In this document: piece by piece, positions 25,772 through 34,571 of the stretch
How positions within the stretch are numbered: the stretch's first letter is position 1
How the letters are laid out: the number at the start of each line of letters is the position of its first letter
Source of the DNA: Streptomyces sp. AM 4-1-1
GTDB lineage: Bacteria > Actinomycetota > Actinomycetes > Streptomycetales > Streptomycetaceae
NCBI RefSeq assembly: GCF_029167625.1
Contig: NZ_CP119145.1
Coordinates: forward strand, 5,890,001 to 5,954,000
DNA length: 64,000 nucleotides
Direction: 5' to 3'
Notes under the pieces: generated by a model
Databases searched by the model: none
Seen by the model: only the letters and a program-made list of their open reading frames with translations
What the model was told of the DNA's origin: nothing
Translations under genes and position numbers: made by a program

Positions 25772-26974
25772 ATGACCACTGCGCCGTCCGCGCCGAACCA
25801 CCCGTTCCCGTTCGACGACAAGTTCTTCAAGGACCCCTACCCGACCTATGTCGCCCTGCACGGGACGGGCAGGACGGTGCACCGGATCTCCCTGCCGGAC
25901 GGGAACGAGTCCTGGCTGATCACGGGGTACGAGGAGGCCAGCGAGGCGCTCAAGGACCGCCGCCTGGTGCGCAACCGCCGGCACGCCGGCTCGGACTACC
26001 AGAGCGAGATGCTTCCCGAGATCGTCCGCTCCGGCAACCTCCACATGGAGGACGGGCAGATCCACACCCGGCTGCGCCGCTTCATGAACTGGGCGTTCAC
26101 GCCCAAGCGCGTCGAGGCCCTGGTGCCCCGCATCAAGGAGGTCACCAAGGGGCTGCTCGACGCCATGGAGGCGAACGGCGGCGGTGACATCATGGACGGG
26201 CTCGCGGCCCCCCTCCCCATCGCCATGACGACCGGCATCCTGGGCGTACCCGACGACCAGATCGGCGACTTCCGCTTCTGGAGCGACGAGATGCTGGGCG
26301 GTGAGCCCGCCAGGGCCCGCGCGGGCGCGGAGAAGCTTCTGGAGTACGTACAGCGGCTGATCGACCTCAAGCGCCGCGAGCCGGACGACGACCTCATCTC
26401 CTACTGGGTCTCGGCCACGGACAACGAGGGCAACCCGCTGACCGATCAGGAAATGATCGGCATGACCTTCTTCCTGCTGCTCGGTGGTTACGACACGACG
26501 GTCGGCCAGATAGGCGCCTCCGTGATCGCTCTGATCAACCACCCGGAGAAGGCCGAGCAGATGCGGAACAACCCGGAGATCATCCCCGACGCCGTCGAGG
26601 AGCTGATGCGCTGGGACGGTTCCACCCACAGCGGCATCCGGCGCTTCGCCGCCGAGGACGTGGTGATCGGCGGCGAGAAGATCTCCTCCGGTGACCTGGT
26701 GCTGATCTCGCTCGGCGCCGCCAACCGCTGCCCGATGCGCTTCTCCGAGCCCGACGAGCTGGACTTCGGGCGCGAGGAGAACTTCCAGCTCGGCTTCGGG
26801 CGCGGACCGCACCACTGCCCCGGCAAGGAGCTGGCCCGCCACGAACTGCGCGTCGCCCTGGGCGAACTCGTCCGCCGCTTCCCCGATCTGAGCCTGGCCG
26901 TGCCCGCCGAGGACATCACCTGGCGCCCGTCGTACCTCATCCGGGTCCCGTACAAGCTTCCCGTGCGGTTCTGA
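25772..26974 (+). CDS. Cytochrome P450
   Basis: The 400-residue soluble bacterial P450 has the I-helix oxygen-activation motif LLGGYDTT, the ExxR motif in EELMRW, and the heme loop FGRGPHHCPGKELAR with the ligand Cys349. It needs an external ferredoxin and reductase, neither encoded nearby; the ferredoxin at 63489 belongs to another unit. Its position between the isonitrile synthase and the FcoT-type gene marks it as a tailoring enzyme of this pathway. Known isonitrile fatty acids such as amycomicin carry an epoxide or hydroxyl next to the isonitrile, and this P450 could install such a group. That is inference. Confidence 0.9.
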   Translation: MTTAPSAPNHPFPFDDKFFKDPYPTYVALHGTGRTVHRISLPDGNESWLITGYEEASEALKDRRLVRNRRHAGSDYQSEMLPEIVRSGNLHMEDGQIHTRLRRFMNWAFTPKRVEALVPRIKEVTKGLLDAMEANGGGDIMDGLAAPLPIAMTTGILGVPDDQIGDFRFWSDEMLGGEPARARAGAEKLLEYVQRLIDLKRREPDDDLISYWVSATDNEGNPLTDQEMIGMTFFLLLGGYDTTVGQIGASVIALINHPEKAEQMRNNPEIIPDAVEELMRWDGSTHSGIRRFAAEDVVIGGEKISSGDLVLISLGAANRCPMRFSEPDELDFGREENFQLGFGRGPHHCPGKELARHELRVALGELVRRFPDLSLAVPAEDITWRPSYLIRVPYKLPVRF

Positions 26975-27086
26975 CCCCCGGTCCCCTTCCCCGGCCCCGC
27001 CTCGTCCCGCCCCGTTCCGGACCGGACGGCGCGGGGCCGGAATCCGCTGGAACACGGGGAACTCCCCGCACCGCCCGGAGTGAGAG

Positions 27087-27662
27087 ATGCCGACCTTGAC
27101 CCAACCCGGTACCGGCGCCGTCGGCTTCGGTACCGACGACGCGCTGCTCGCTCAGGTGCTGCGCCCCTACCGCCAGAACTGCCAGTACCTCAAGTCGGCC
27201 GGACTGAAGGTCCTGGACGCGTCCGAGGGGCCCGGACTGGTCACCGCCGACTGCGAGTTCGAGATCCCGGAATCCTGCTACATCGACGACACCGGCCACT
27301 TCAACTCGGTCGAGTTCAACATCTGTTACAACCAGATGCTCTACTACACGGTCGCCAAGGTGGTGCAGGAGCGGCTGGTGGAGCCGCTGTCCGCCTGGAC
27401 CATGGAGGACTACTGGGCGCGCCAGCTGGCGGACTTCCTGATCACGGACTTCCGCAGCAGCTTCAAGCGCGCGATGCGCGGCGGCCGGTTCTCCGGTGAC
27501 ATCACGCTGCTCGACGTCGTGGAGTGGGAGGGCGACGACCTGCGGGAACCGCTCCTCGTCCTGCACACCTCCTGCCGCTACTGGGACGAGAACGGCGGCA
27601 ACTGCCACGGCGACGTCCGAGTCGCCATCACCCACCCGACCACCCACCAGACCCCCTCCTGA
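27087..27662 (+). CDS. ScoD/FcoT-type thioesterase (glycine-adduct forming)
   Basis: The 191-residue hot-dog-fold protein resembles FcoT (Rv0098) and ScoD. The central helix region HFNSVEFNICYNQMLYYTVAKVV and the following MEDYWARQLADFLI and FSGDITLL segments fit that family. In isonitrile lipopeptide pathways this enzyme adds glycine to the beta-carbon of an alpha,beta-unsaturated acyl-ACP and then hydrolyses the thioester, giving the substrate of the ScoE-type oxidase. Its place between the ScoE-type gene and a ScoB-type carrier protein supports that role. The ATG follows GGAGTGAGAG, and seven bases separate its stop from the carrier gene. Confidence 0.82.
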   Translation: MPTLTQPGTGAVGFGTDDALLAQVLRPYRQNCQYLKSAGLKVLDASEGPGLVTADCEFEIPESCYIDDTGHFNSVEFNICYNQMLYYTVAKVVQERLVEPLSAWTMEDYWARQLADFLITDFRSSFKRAMRGGRFSGDITLLDVVEWEGDDLREPLLVLHTSCRYWDENGGNCHGDVRVAITHPTTHQTPS

Positions 27663-27669
27663 GGAACTC

Positions 27670-28068
27670 ATGGCGACGACCACGCCGTTCATCGAGCAAC
27701 TGCGCAAGCTGCCCGGTTCGGAGCGACGGGCCCGGATCGAGGAGCTGGCCCGCACGGAGTTCCGCGCCGCGCTGCTCATGACCGACGACGAGGACATCCC
27801 GCTCGACCAGAACTACTTCGACCTCGGGCTGACCTCGCTGCGCGTCACCGAGACGAAACAGCGGCTCGAAGAGCGGCTCGGCTGTGTCATCGACACCGCA
27901 CTGCTCTTCTCCGCCCCCACCCTGGGCCGGCTCGTGGAACACCTGCACACCGAAGTCCTTCCCGCCCTGCTCGGCGAGGGCACCGCGCCCGGCGGCCCGG
28001 CCTCCGCCGTGCCCGGGACACGCAAGAAGCTCGTCGACGACCTGCTGGCCGACCTCTACAAGGCATGA
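27670..28068 (+). CDS. Stand-alone acyl carrier protein (ScoB type)
   Basis: The 132-residue protein contains one carrier domain with phosphopantetheine serine S56 in YFDLGLTSLRVTE, where Thr replaces the usual Asp of the DSL motif. A C-terminal extension of about 35 residues (TRKKLVDDLLADLYKA) could dock to a partner. In the Sco system ScoB carries the enoyl and isocyanoacyl chains handed over by the ligase ScoC and used by ScoD. The same gene company here (ScoC, ScoD and ScoE types) supports that job. The ATG comes after GAGGAACTC. Confidence 0.88.
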   Translation: MATTTPFIEQLRKLPGSERRARIEELARTEFRAALLMTDDEDIPLDQNYFDLGLTSLRVTETKQRLEERLGCVIDTALLFSAPTLGRLVEHLHTEVLPALLGEGTAPGGPASAVPGTRKKLVDDLLADLYKA

Positions 28069-28138
28069 CGGCACACCCGGCCCGACCATGAACTATTCCG
28101 TGGGGCGCAGCGCGGTCCCCGGAGCGGAGGAAGCGACC

Positions 28139-31100
28139 ATGTCCAACCGGCGCCCGGACGTACAGGACGAGCTGGAGACCGCCCGGCAGGCACTCCAGGA
28201 ACAGCGCCAGGCGCTCGACGAGCTCCTGCTGGAGAAGTACGAGCCGATCGCGATCGTGGGCGTCGGGCTGCGGTTCCCCGGGGACAACTCCACCCCGGAG
28301 GGGTTCGCGGACTTCCTCGAACAAGGCAGGTCGGGCACGGGGCCGATCCCGGCCGACCGCTGGGACGTGGAGGGCTTCTCCTCGGGCGGCGAGGACGTCA
28401 AGGGCAAGATCCGCACCCTCGGCGGCGGATACCTCGGCCAGGTGGACCGCTTCGACCCGCAGTTCTTCAACATCTCACCGAAGGAGGCCCAGTACATCGA
28501 CCCGCAGCAGCGCCTGGCCCTGGAGACGGCCTGGGAGGCGCTGGAGGAGGCCGGGATCGACCCGACCCGGCTGCGCGACGGCAACGGCGGCGTGTACATC
28601 GGCGTCTCCACCGTCGACTACACCATCGAGGCGGACGCGCTGGCGTACGAGGAACTGGACGCGGGCATCGGCACCGGCACGGCCCACTCGGCGGTGCCCG
28701 GCCGGGTCTCGTACTTCCTCGGCTGGCGCGGCCCGAGCATGGCGGTCGACACGGCGTGCTCCGCCTCCCTGGTCACCGTGCACCTGGCGGCCGAGGGGCT
28801 GCGCCGAGGCGAGTGCGACATCGCCCTGGCGGGCGGGGTGAACGTGATCCACCACCCCCGTAACCACATCGTCTTCTCGCAGGCGAACATGCTGTCCGTC
28901 GACGGCGAGTGCAAGACCTTCGACTCCGCCGCCGACGGCTACAGCCGTGGCGAGGGGTGCGGCATGGTCGTCCTCAAGCGGCTCTCGGACGCCAAGCGCG
29001 ACGGCGACCGCGTCCTCGCCCTGGTCCGCGGGTCCGCGGTGCGGCAGGACGGTGAGAGCGGCGGCCTGACCGTCCCCAACGGTTCCGCGCAGGAGATGGT
29101 CATCCGCGCGGCGCTCGCGAGCGCCCTGCTCGAACCGTCCGACATCCAGTACGTGGAGGCGCACGGCACGGGCACCTCCCTGGGCGACCCCATCGAGATG
29201 GGCGCCGTCAACTCGGTGTTCTCCCGGTCGCACACCAGGGAGAACCCGGTCGTCGTCGGCTCCCTGAAGACCAACCTCGGCCACATGGAGGCCGCCGCGG
29301 GCATCGGCGGCGTCATCAAGACGGCCCTCCAGCTCTACCACGGGCGCGTCTATCCCCACCTCAACCTGAAGAAGCCCTCCGAACACATCCCCTGGGACCG
29401 GTACGTCGTGGACGTGCCCGTCACCGGCCGGGAGTGGAGGGCGCCCACGCGGCGCGCGATCGTCAACTCCTTCGGCTTCGCGGGCACCATCGCCTGCACC
29501 GTGCTCGAACAGGCCCCCGCCTTCCGGCCCGCCGAGCCGACGGCCGGTACCGGCAGGCACGTCTTCACGCTGTCCGCCAAGAGCGGGAAGGCCCTGGCCC
29601 TCCAGGCGGAGCGCTACCGAAGCCACCTCGCCGCGCACCCCGAGCAGGACGTGGCCGACATCTGCTTCACGAGCAACGTCGCGCGCGCCCACTTCGGCAG
29701 CCGTCTGTCGGGCGTCGTCCGGGACACCGGCGAACTGCTCGCGCTCCTGGACCGCGCCCCGGCCGCCGACCGCGACCTGCGCAAGGTGGCCCTCCTCTTC
29801 ACCGGACAGGGCTCCCAGTACGCGGGCATGGGCGCATCGCTGTACGACGCGTTCCCCGTCTTCCGCGAACACCTCGACCGGTGCGACGCGTTGTTCGCGG
29901 ACCGGATCGGCCGCTCGGTCAAGGACCTGCTCCTGGGCACCGCCGACGACTCCGGGGAGATCGACCAGACCCGCTTCACGCAGCCCGCGCTGTTCGCCCT
30001 GGAGTACGCCACCGCGCGGCTCTGGCTGAGCTGGGGCGTCGAGCCGAGCGCGCTGATCGGCCACAGTGTCGGGGAGGTCGTCGCCGCGGCGGTCGCCGGA
30101 CTGTTCTCGCTGGAGGACGCGGTGGCGCTGGTCGCCGCGCGCGCCCGCCTCATGCAGTCCGTGACCGCGCCCGGCACCATGCTGGCCGTCCAGGCGGCGG
30201 CCGACGAGGTCGCCTCCCTCGTCGACGCGTACGACGACGTGTCCTTCGGCGCGTTCAACGCGCCCGGACACTGCGTGGTCTCCGGCGGTGCGGCGTCCGT
30301 CGCGGCGCTCGCGGAACTGCTCGCCGAGCGGGGCGTGCGCACCAAACCGCTGCCGGTCTCGCACGCGTTCCACTCGCCGCTGATGGCCGAGGTCTTCGAC
30401 GCCTTCCGCGAGGCGATCGGGGACATCACCTTCCGCGAGCCGCAGATCACGCTCATCTCCAACATCACCGGCCGGGTCGCCGACCTCGCCGAGATCTCCA
30501 CCGCCGACTACTGGGTGCGGCACATCGCGGAGCCCGTCGACTTCCAGGCCGGATTCGCGGCCCTGGCCGAGCGGGGCCGTCACATCTTCATCGAGGTGGG
30601 GCCCTCGTCGACGCTCCTCGGTCTGGGCAAGCGCATCGTGGACCCCAAGGAACACGCCTGGCTGCGCAGTTCGGCGAAGGGCGACACCGACGCCGGGGTG
30701 ATCAAGGGTTCCCTGGCCGAGTACTACGCCGCCGGCCGGACCGTCGACTGGGCGGGCCACCACCGGGGCCGCGGCGGCCGGCGGGTGCCGCTGCCGACGT
30801 ACGCCTTCGACACCAAACGGTACTGGCTGCCCATCGTCGGCGACCGGCACTCCAAGCAGCGCGCGGTCGACCCCGCGCACGCCCACCACCCGCTGCTCGG
30901 CGCCGAGACCACCACGGACGAACAACGCGCCGACGGTGTACGGGAGTTCAGCGCGACGGTGAGCCCCGGACAACCGGCCTACCTGGTCGATCACGTGATC
31001 ATGGGGCAGACGGTCTTCCCCGGTGCGGGCTACGTCGAGATCCTGCTCGCGCTCCAGGACGCGGTCCACGGAGAGAACGACAGGCTCCTGGAGGACCTGA

Positions 31101-34100
31101 CCATCCTGGAGCCGCTCATCCTGTCCGCCGACCGGCCCACCGAGGTCCGCACGCGGCTGCGCGCCCTTCCCGGCGGAGCGGCGGAGGCCGAGATCATCAG
31201 CCGCACGGCGGACACCGACAAGGCCATCGAGCGCTGCCACGCCACCGCGCGGATCGGCGCACCGGACGCGGCCCATCCCGAACTCGCCGCCGTCGCCGCC
31301 GGGCTGGAGCGCAAGGCGTCGGCCGACGGTCCCACGCACCCGCCCCGCCGTCCCGACGACCTGTACGCGGAGTTCGCCGACCTCGGCCTGGAGTACGGAC
31401 CCGCGTTCCAGCGCATCGAGCACCTGGTGCGGCAGGGCGAGGACGTCTCGGTGGGCCGGCTGCGCGGCTGCGCGGCCCGCCCGCTGGAGCACCTGCCGCC
31501 CGTCGTCCTGGACAACGTGACACAGTCCCTGGCCGGTGTCCTGGGCGACGCGCAGACGTATCTCCCCGTCGGACTCGGCGCGTTCCGGCTGCTGAAGAAG
31601 CCCAAGGGGGGCCTGCTGCGCAGCCTGGTGCGGCTCACCGGCGACGAGGACGCCGACGGCGTGATGACCGCCGACATGCTGCTCACCGAGGACGGCAGGC
31701 CGGTGTTCGTCGTCCACGGCTTCCGCCTCAAGCGGGTCACCGCGACGGCCGGTACCTCGCGGCGGCAGCTCTTCCACGCGCCGCGCTGGACCAAGCGTTC
31801 CCTGGTACGGCCGGGCGACGGCCGCGAGCGCCGGGTACTGGTCGTCAACGGCGCCCCGGAGGACTTCGCGTCCGCGCGCGACCACCTCGACGCGCACGGC
31901 GCCTCCCTGTCGTTCGCGCCGGACACCGCGACGGCGGCCCGGCTGCTGGACGATCGGCCCACCGACGTCTGCTGGTTCTGGCGCGGCGGGGACGGACCGG
32001 TCGACAGCACCGAGAGACTGCGCTCGGAGTGCGAGACGAACTACCGGGAACTCCTCGGCCTGCTCGCCGCCCTCCAGGAGCACGGCTTCGGCCGCGAACA
32101 GCGCCTGTGGCTGGTGACCGAGGGCGCCCAGCGGCTGCCCGGCGACATCCCCGGCCGGCCGGGCCGTGCCGCGGAGGTGTCCCCGGCCGCCACCCTCTGG
32201 GGATTCGGCCTCACGCTGTGGAACGAGTACCCGGCCTACCGCGCGACCCTGGTCGACCTCCCCGTCGGCGGGGACCGGCGCGCCCTCGCCGACGAACTGC
32301 TGGCCGCCGAGAAGGACGAGTTCCAGATCGCCTTCCGCGACGGGCAGCGGCACGTGCGACGGGTGGGCGTGGTGCCGCCCGCCGACGGCGGTGACGAGAA
32401 CTTCGAGCTGGCCATCACGGAGTACGGGGAGTTCGCCGACGTCAGGCCGGTCCCCGTACCGGACATCGCGCCCGAGGGCGACCGGATTCAGGTCGCGGTG
32501 CACTGCGCGGGCCTCAACTTCAAGGACGTCCTCAACGCCCTCGGTCTGCTGAAGGCCCACGCGCTGGAGAACGGCCTCGACCACCAGCCGCTGCCGCTCG
32601 GCTTCGAGGGCGCCGGTACGGTCGTCGCCGCCGGACCCGAGGCCGAGTTCGAGGTGGGCGACGAGGTCGTGCTCAGCCACCTCGGCTGCATGAAACGGCG
32701 CGTCACCGTGCCCTCGGCGATGGCCGTGCGCAAGCCCGCCGCCATCGGTTTCGCGCAGGCGGCCGGGCTGGCGACCGCGTACGTCACCGCCTACTACGCG
32801 CTGCACCACCTCGCGGGCATCAAGCGGGGCGACCGGGTCCTCGTGCACGCCGCCGCCGGCGGGGTCGGCCAGGCGGCGGTGCAGCTCGCCAGGCTCGCCG
32901 GCGCCGAGGTCATCGCCACCGCGAGCCCGCGCAAGCAGGAGCTGCTGCGCTCCCAGGGCATCGAGCACGTCTTCAACTCACGGACGCTCGACTTCGCCGA
33001 CGAGGTCATCGACGCCACGGGTGGCAAGGGCGTGGACATAGTCCTGAACAGCCTCAACAAGGACTACATCCCCGCGGGCATGCGCACCCTCGCCGACGGC
33101 GGCCGGTTCGTCGAGCTGGGCAAGATCGGGATCTGGTCGCCGGAGCGGGCCCACGAGGCCAGGCCGGACGTGAAGTACCACAACTTCGACCTCAGCGAGT
33201 TCCCGCAGGAGGAACTGCTCAAGGTCAACAAGGAGATCCTGCAGACCGTCGCCGACCTGCTCGACGAGCGGGCGATTCAGCCGCTGCCGACGACCCGCTA
33301 CACCCTCGACGAGGTCGAGGAGGCGTTCTCGGTGCTCAGCCGGGGCGCCAACGTGGGCAAACTGGTGATCGACCTCGTCGACGAGGACGCCCTCCCGGCC
33401 CGCCCGGTGACCATCGCCGGCGACCGCACGTACCTCATCACCGGCGGCCTGGGCGCACTCGGCCGGGTCACCGCGCGGAAGCTGGTCGACCTGGGCGCCC
33501 GGCACCTCGTACTGGCCGGCCGACGGGAGCTGTCGGCGCTGGACGCGGAAGCGTACGCCGCCGAGCTGGGCGGGGACGTGCGCGTCACCTCGGTGCGGTG
33601 CGACGTGTCGGTACGGGACGACGTGCGGCGGCTCCTCGACTCCCTGAGGGACGGCCCGTACCCGCCGGCCGGTGTCCTCCACACCGCGGGGGTCCTCGCC
33701 GACATGCCCCTGTCCGCCCTGACCTGGGAGGACATCGACAAGGTCTTCCAGGCCAAGGTGTACGGCACCTGGCACCTCGACCAGGAGCTGCGCGGGTTCC
33801 CCGAGGAGCCGTTCCTCGTCGGCTTCTCCTCCATCGCGTCGGTGGTCGGCTCGGCGGCCCAGGGCAACTACGCGGCGGGCAACGCCTTCATCGACGCCCT
33901 CATGGTCCGGCGCGCGTCGCGCGGCCTTCCCGCGCTCAGCATCAGCTGGGGTCCCTGGGCCGAGGTGGGCATGGCGGCCGGGCTGAGCGGCCGCCTGATG
34001 CGGAACATCGAGTCCCAGGGCATGAAGTTCCTGAGGCCCGCCGACGGGGCCCGCGCGATGTTCAAGGCACTCGGGCGGCCGGCCGCGCACGTGATGATCG

Positions 34101-34567
34101 GCGAGTTCGACTGGGAACGCCTCATCGCGGGACGGCCCGCGGCCAACGCCTTCTACGCAGAGGTGGCGGGAGCCGGCACGGCCGGACAGCGCGGCGTCGA
34201 CCTGGACGCGCTGCTCGCCCTGCCCAGGTCGGAGCGCCGCGGCGCCATCAACGAGATCGTCCGGACCCGCGTCGCGACGCTCCTGCACTTCGAGAGCGCC
34301 GACGACGTGGGCACCAACGACAAGTTCCTCGAACTGGGACTTGACTCGCTCACCGCCGTGGAGCTCAAGAACACCCTCGAAGTCGCCTTCCAGCTGCCGC
34401 TGTCCACGGCGATCGTCTTCGACCATCCGTCGATCGGCGTGCTCACCGAGTACCTGGAGGAGCGGCTGCTGCCCGCGCCGGAGGCGGCGGCTCCCGCGCC
34501 CGACGACGTGCGCACGGTCTCGGACTCCGACGCGGAGGCCGAACTGGCCGCGATGATGGAGCTGTGA
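28139..34567 (+). CDS. Type I PKS, fully reducing module: KS-AT-DH-ER-KR-ACP
   Basis: The 2142-residue protein starts with a short coiled coil (residues 8-30), possibly a docking helix. The KS has Cys207 (DTACSAS), EAHGTGT and GHMEAAAG; its usual NAHV near the end is IACT. The AT has Ser643 (GHSVGE) and HAFH, predicting malonyl-CoA. The DH is intact (H952 in HVIMGQTVFP; Asp in LDNVTQ). The ER has HAAAGGVGQ and the KR has TGGLGALG with Ser and Tyr (NYAAGN, about 1910). The ACP Ser is about 2069 in [10 protein letters not shown]. It should add one or, if iterative, several saturated two-carbon units. There is no thioesterase domain. The ATG at 28139 follows GGAGGAAG. The stop lies four bases before the next gene. 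Confidence 0.93.
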   Translation: MSNRRPDVQDELETARQALQEQRQALDELLLEKYEPIAIVGVGLRFPGDNSTPEGFADFLEQGRSGTGPIPADRWDVEGFSSGGEDVKGKIRTLGGGYLGQVDRFDPQFFNISPKEAQYIDPQQRLALETAWEALEEAGIDPTRLRDGNGGVYIGVSTVDYTIEADALAYEELDAGIGTGTAHSAVPGRVSYFLGWRGPSMAVDTACSASLVTVHLAAEGLRRGECDIALAGGVNVIHHPRNHIVFSQANMLSVDGECKTFDSAADGYSRGEGCGMVVLKRLSDAKRDGDRVLALVRGSAVRQDGESGGLTVPNGSAQEMVIRAALASALLEPSDIQYVEAHGTGTSLGDPIEMGAVNSVFSRSHTRENPVVVGSLKTNLGHMEAAAGIGGVIKTALQLYHGRVYPHLNLKKPSEHIPWDRYVVDVPVTGREWRAPTRRAIVNSFGFAGTIACTVLEQAPAFRPAEPTAGTGRHVFTLSAKSGKALALQAERYRSHLAAHPEQDVADICFTSNVARAHFGSRLSGVVRDTGELLALLDRAPAADRDLRKVALLFTGQGSQYAGMGASLYDAFPVFREHLDRCDALFADRIGRSVKDLLLGTADDSGEIDQTRFTQPALFALEYATARLWLSWGVEPSALIGHSVGEVVAAAVAGLFSLEDAVALVAARARLMQSVTAPGTMLAVQAAADEVASLVDAYDDVSFGAFNAPGHCVVSGGAASVAALAELLAERGVRTKPLPVSHAFHSPLMAEVFDAFREAIGDITFREPQITLISNITGRVADLAEISTADYWVRHIAEPVDFQAGFAALAERGRHIFIEVGPSSTLLGLGKRIVDPKEHAWLRSSAKGDTDAGVIKGSLAEYYAAGRTVDWAGHHRGRGGRRVPLPTYAFDTKRYWLPIVGDRHSKQRAVDPAHAHHPLLGAETTTDEQRADGVREFSATVSPGQPAYLVDHVIMGQTVFPGAGYVEILLALQDAVHGENDRLLEDLTILEPLILSADRPTEVRTRLRALPGGAAEAEIISRTADTDKAIERCHATARIGAPDAAHPELAAVAAGLERKASADGPTHPPRRPDDLYAEFADLGLEYGPAFQRIEHLVRQGEDVSVGRLRGCAARPLEHLPPVVLDNVTQSLAGVLGDAQTYLPVGLGAFRLLKKPKGGLLRSLVRLTGDEDADGVMTADMLLTEDGRPVFVVHGFRLKRVTATAGTSRRQLFHAPRWTKRSLVRPGDGRERRVLVVNGAPEDFASARDHLDAHGASLSFAPDTATAARLLDDRPTDVCWFWRGGDGPVDSTERLRSECETNYRELLGLLAALQEHGFGREQRLWLVTEGAQRLPGDIPGRPGRAAEVSPAATLWGFGLTLWNEYPAYRATLVDLPVGGDRRALADELLAAEKDEFQIAFRDGQRHVRRVGVVPPADGGDENFELAITEYGEFADVRPVPVPDIAPEGDRIQVAVHCAGLNFKDVLNALGLLKAHALENGLDHQPLPLGFEGAGTVVAAGPEAEFEVGDEVVLSHLGCMKRRVTVPSAMAVRKPAAIGFAQAAGLATAYVTAYYALHHLAGIKRGDRVLVHAAAGGVGQAAVQLARLAGAEVIATASPRKQELLRSQGIEHVFNSRTLDFADEVIDATGGKGVDIVLNSLNKDYIPAGMRTLADGGRFVELGKIGIWSPERAHEARPDVKYHNFDLSEFPQEELLKVNKEILQTVADLLDERAIQPLPTTRYTLDEVEEAFSVLSRGANVGKLVIDLVDEDALPARPVTIAGDRTYLITGGLGALGRVTARKLVDLGARHLVLAGRRELSALDAEAYAAELGGDVRVTSVRCDVSVRDDVRRLLDSLRDGPYPPAGVLHTAGVLADMPLSALTWEDIDKVFQAKVYGTWHLDQELRGFPEEPFLVGFSSIASVVGSAAQGNYAAGNAFIDALMVRRASRGLPALSISWGPWAEVGMAAGLSGRLMRNIESQGMKFLRPADGARAMFKALGRPAAHVMIGEFDWERLIAGRPAANAFYAEVAGAGTAGQRGVDLDALLALPRSERRGAINEIVRTRVATLLHFESADDVGTNDKFLELGLDSLTAVELKNTLEVAFQLPLSTAIVFDHPSIGVLTEYLEERLLPAPEAAAPAPDDVRTVSDSDAEAELAAMMEL

Positions 34568-34571
34568 CCGG

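Noticed and set aside
28475..32968. 1497-codon minus-strand frame inside the reducing PKS
   Set aside because: It is an antisense artefact of high GC codon bias; the sense strand carries complete KS, AT and DH motifs.
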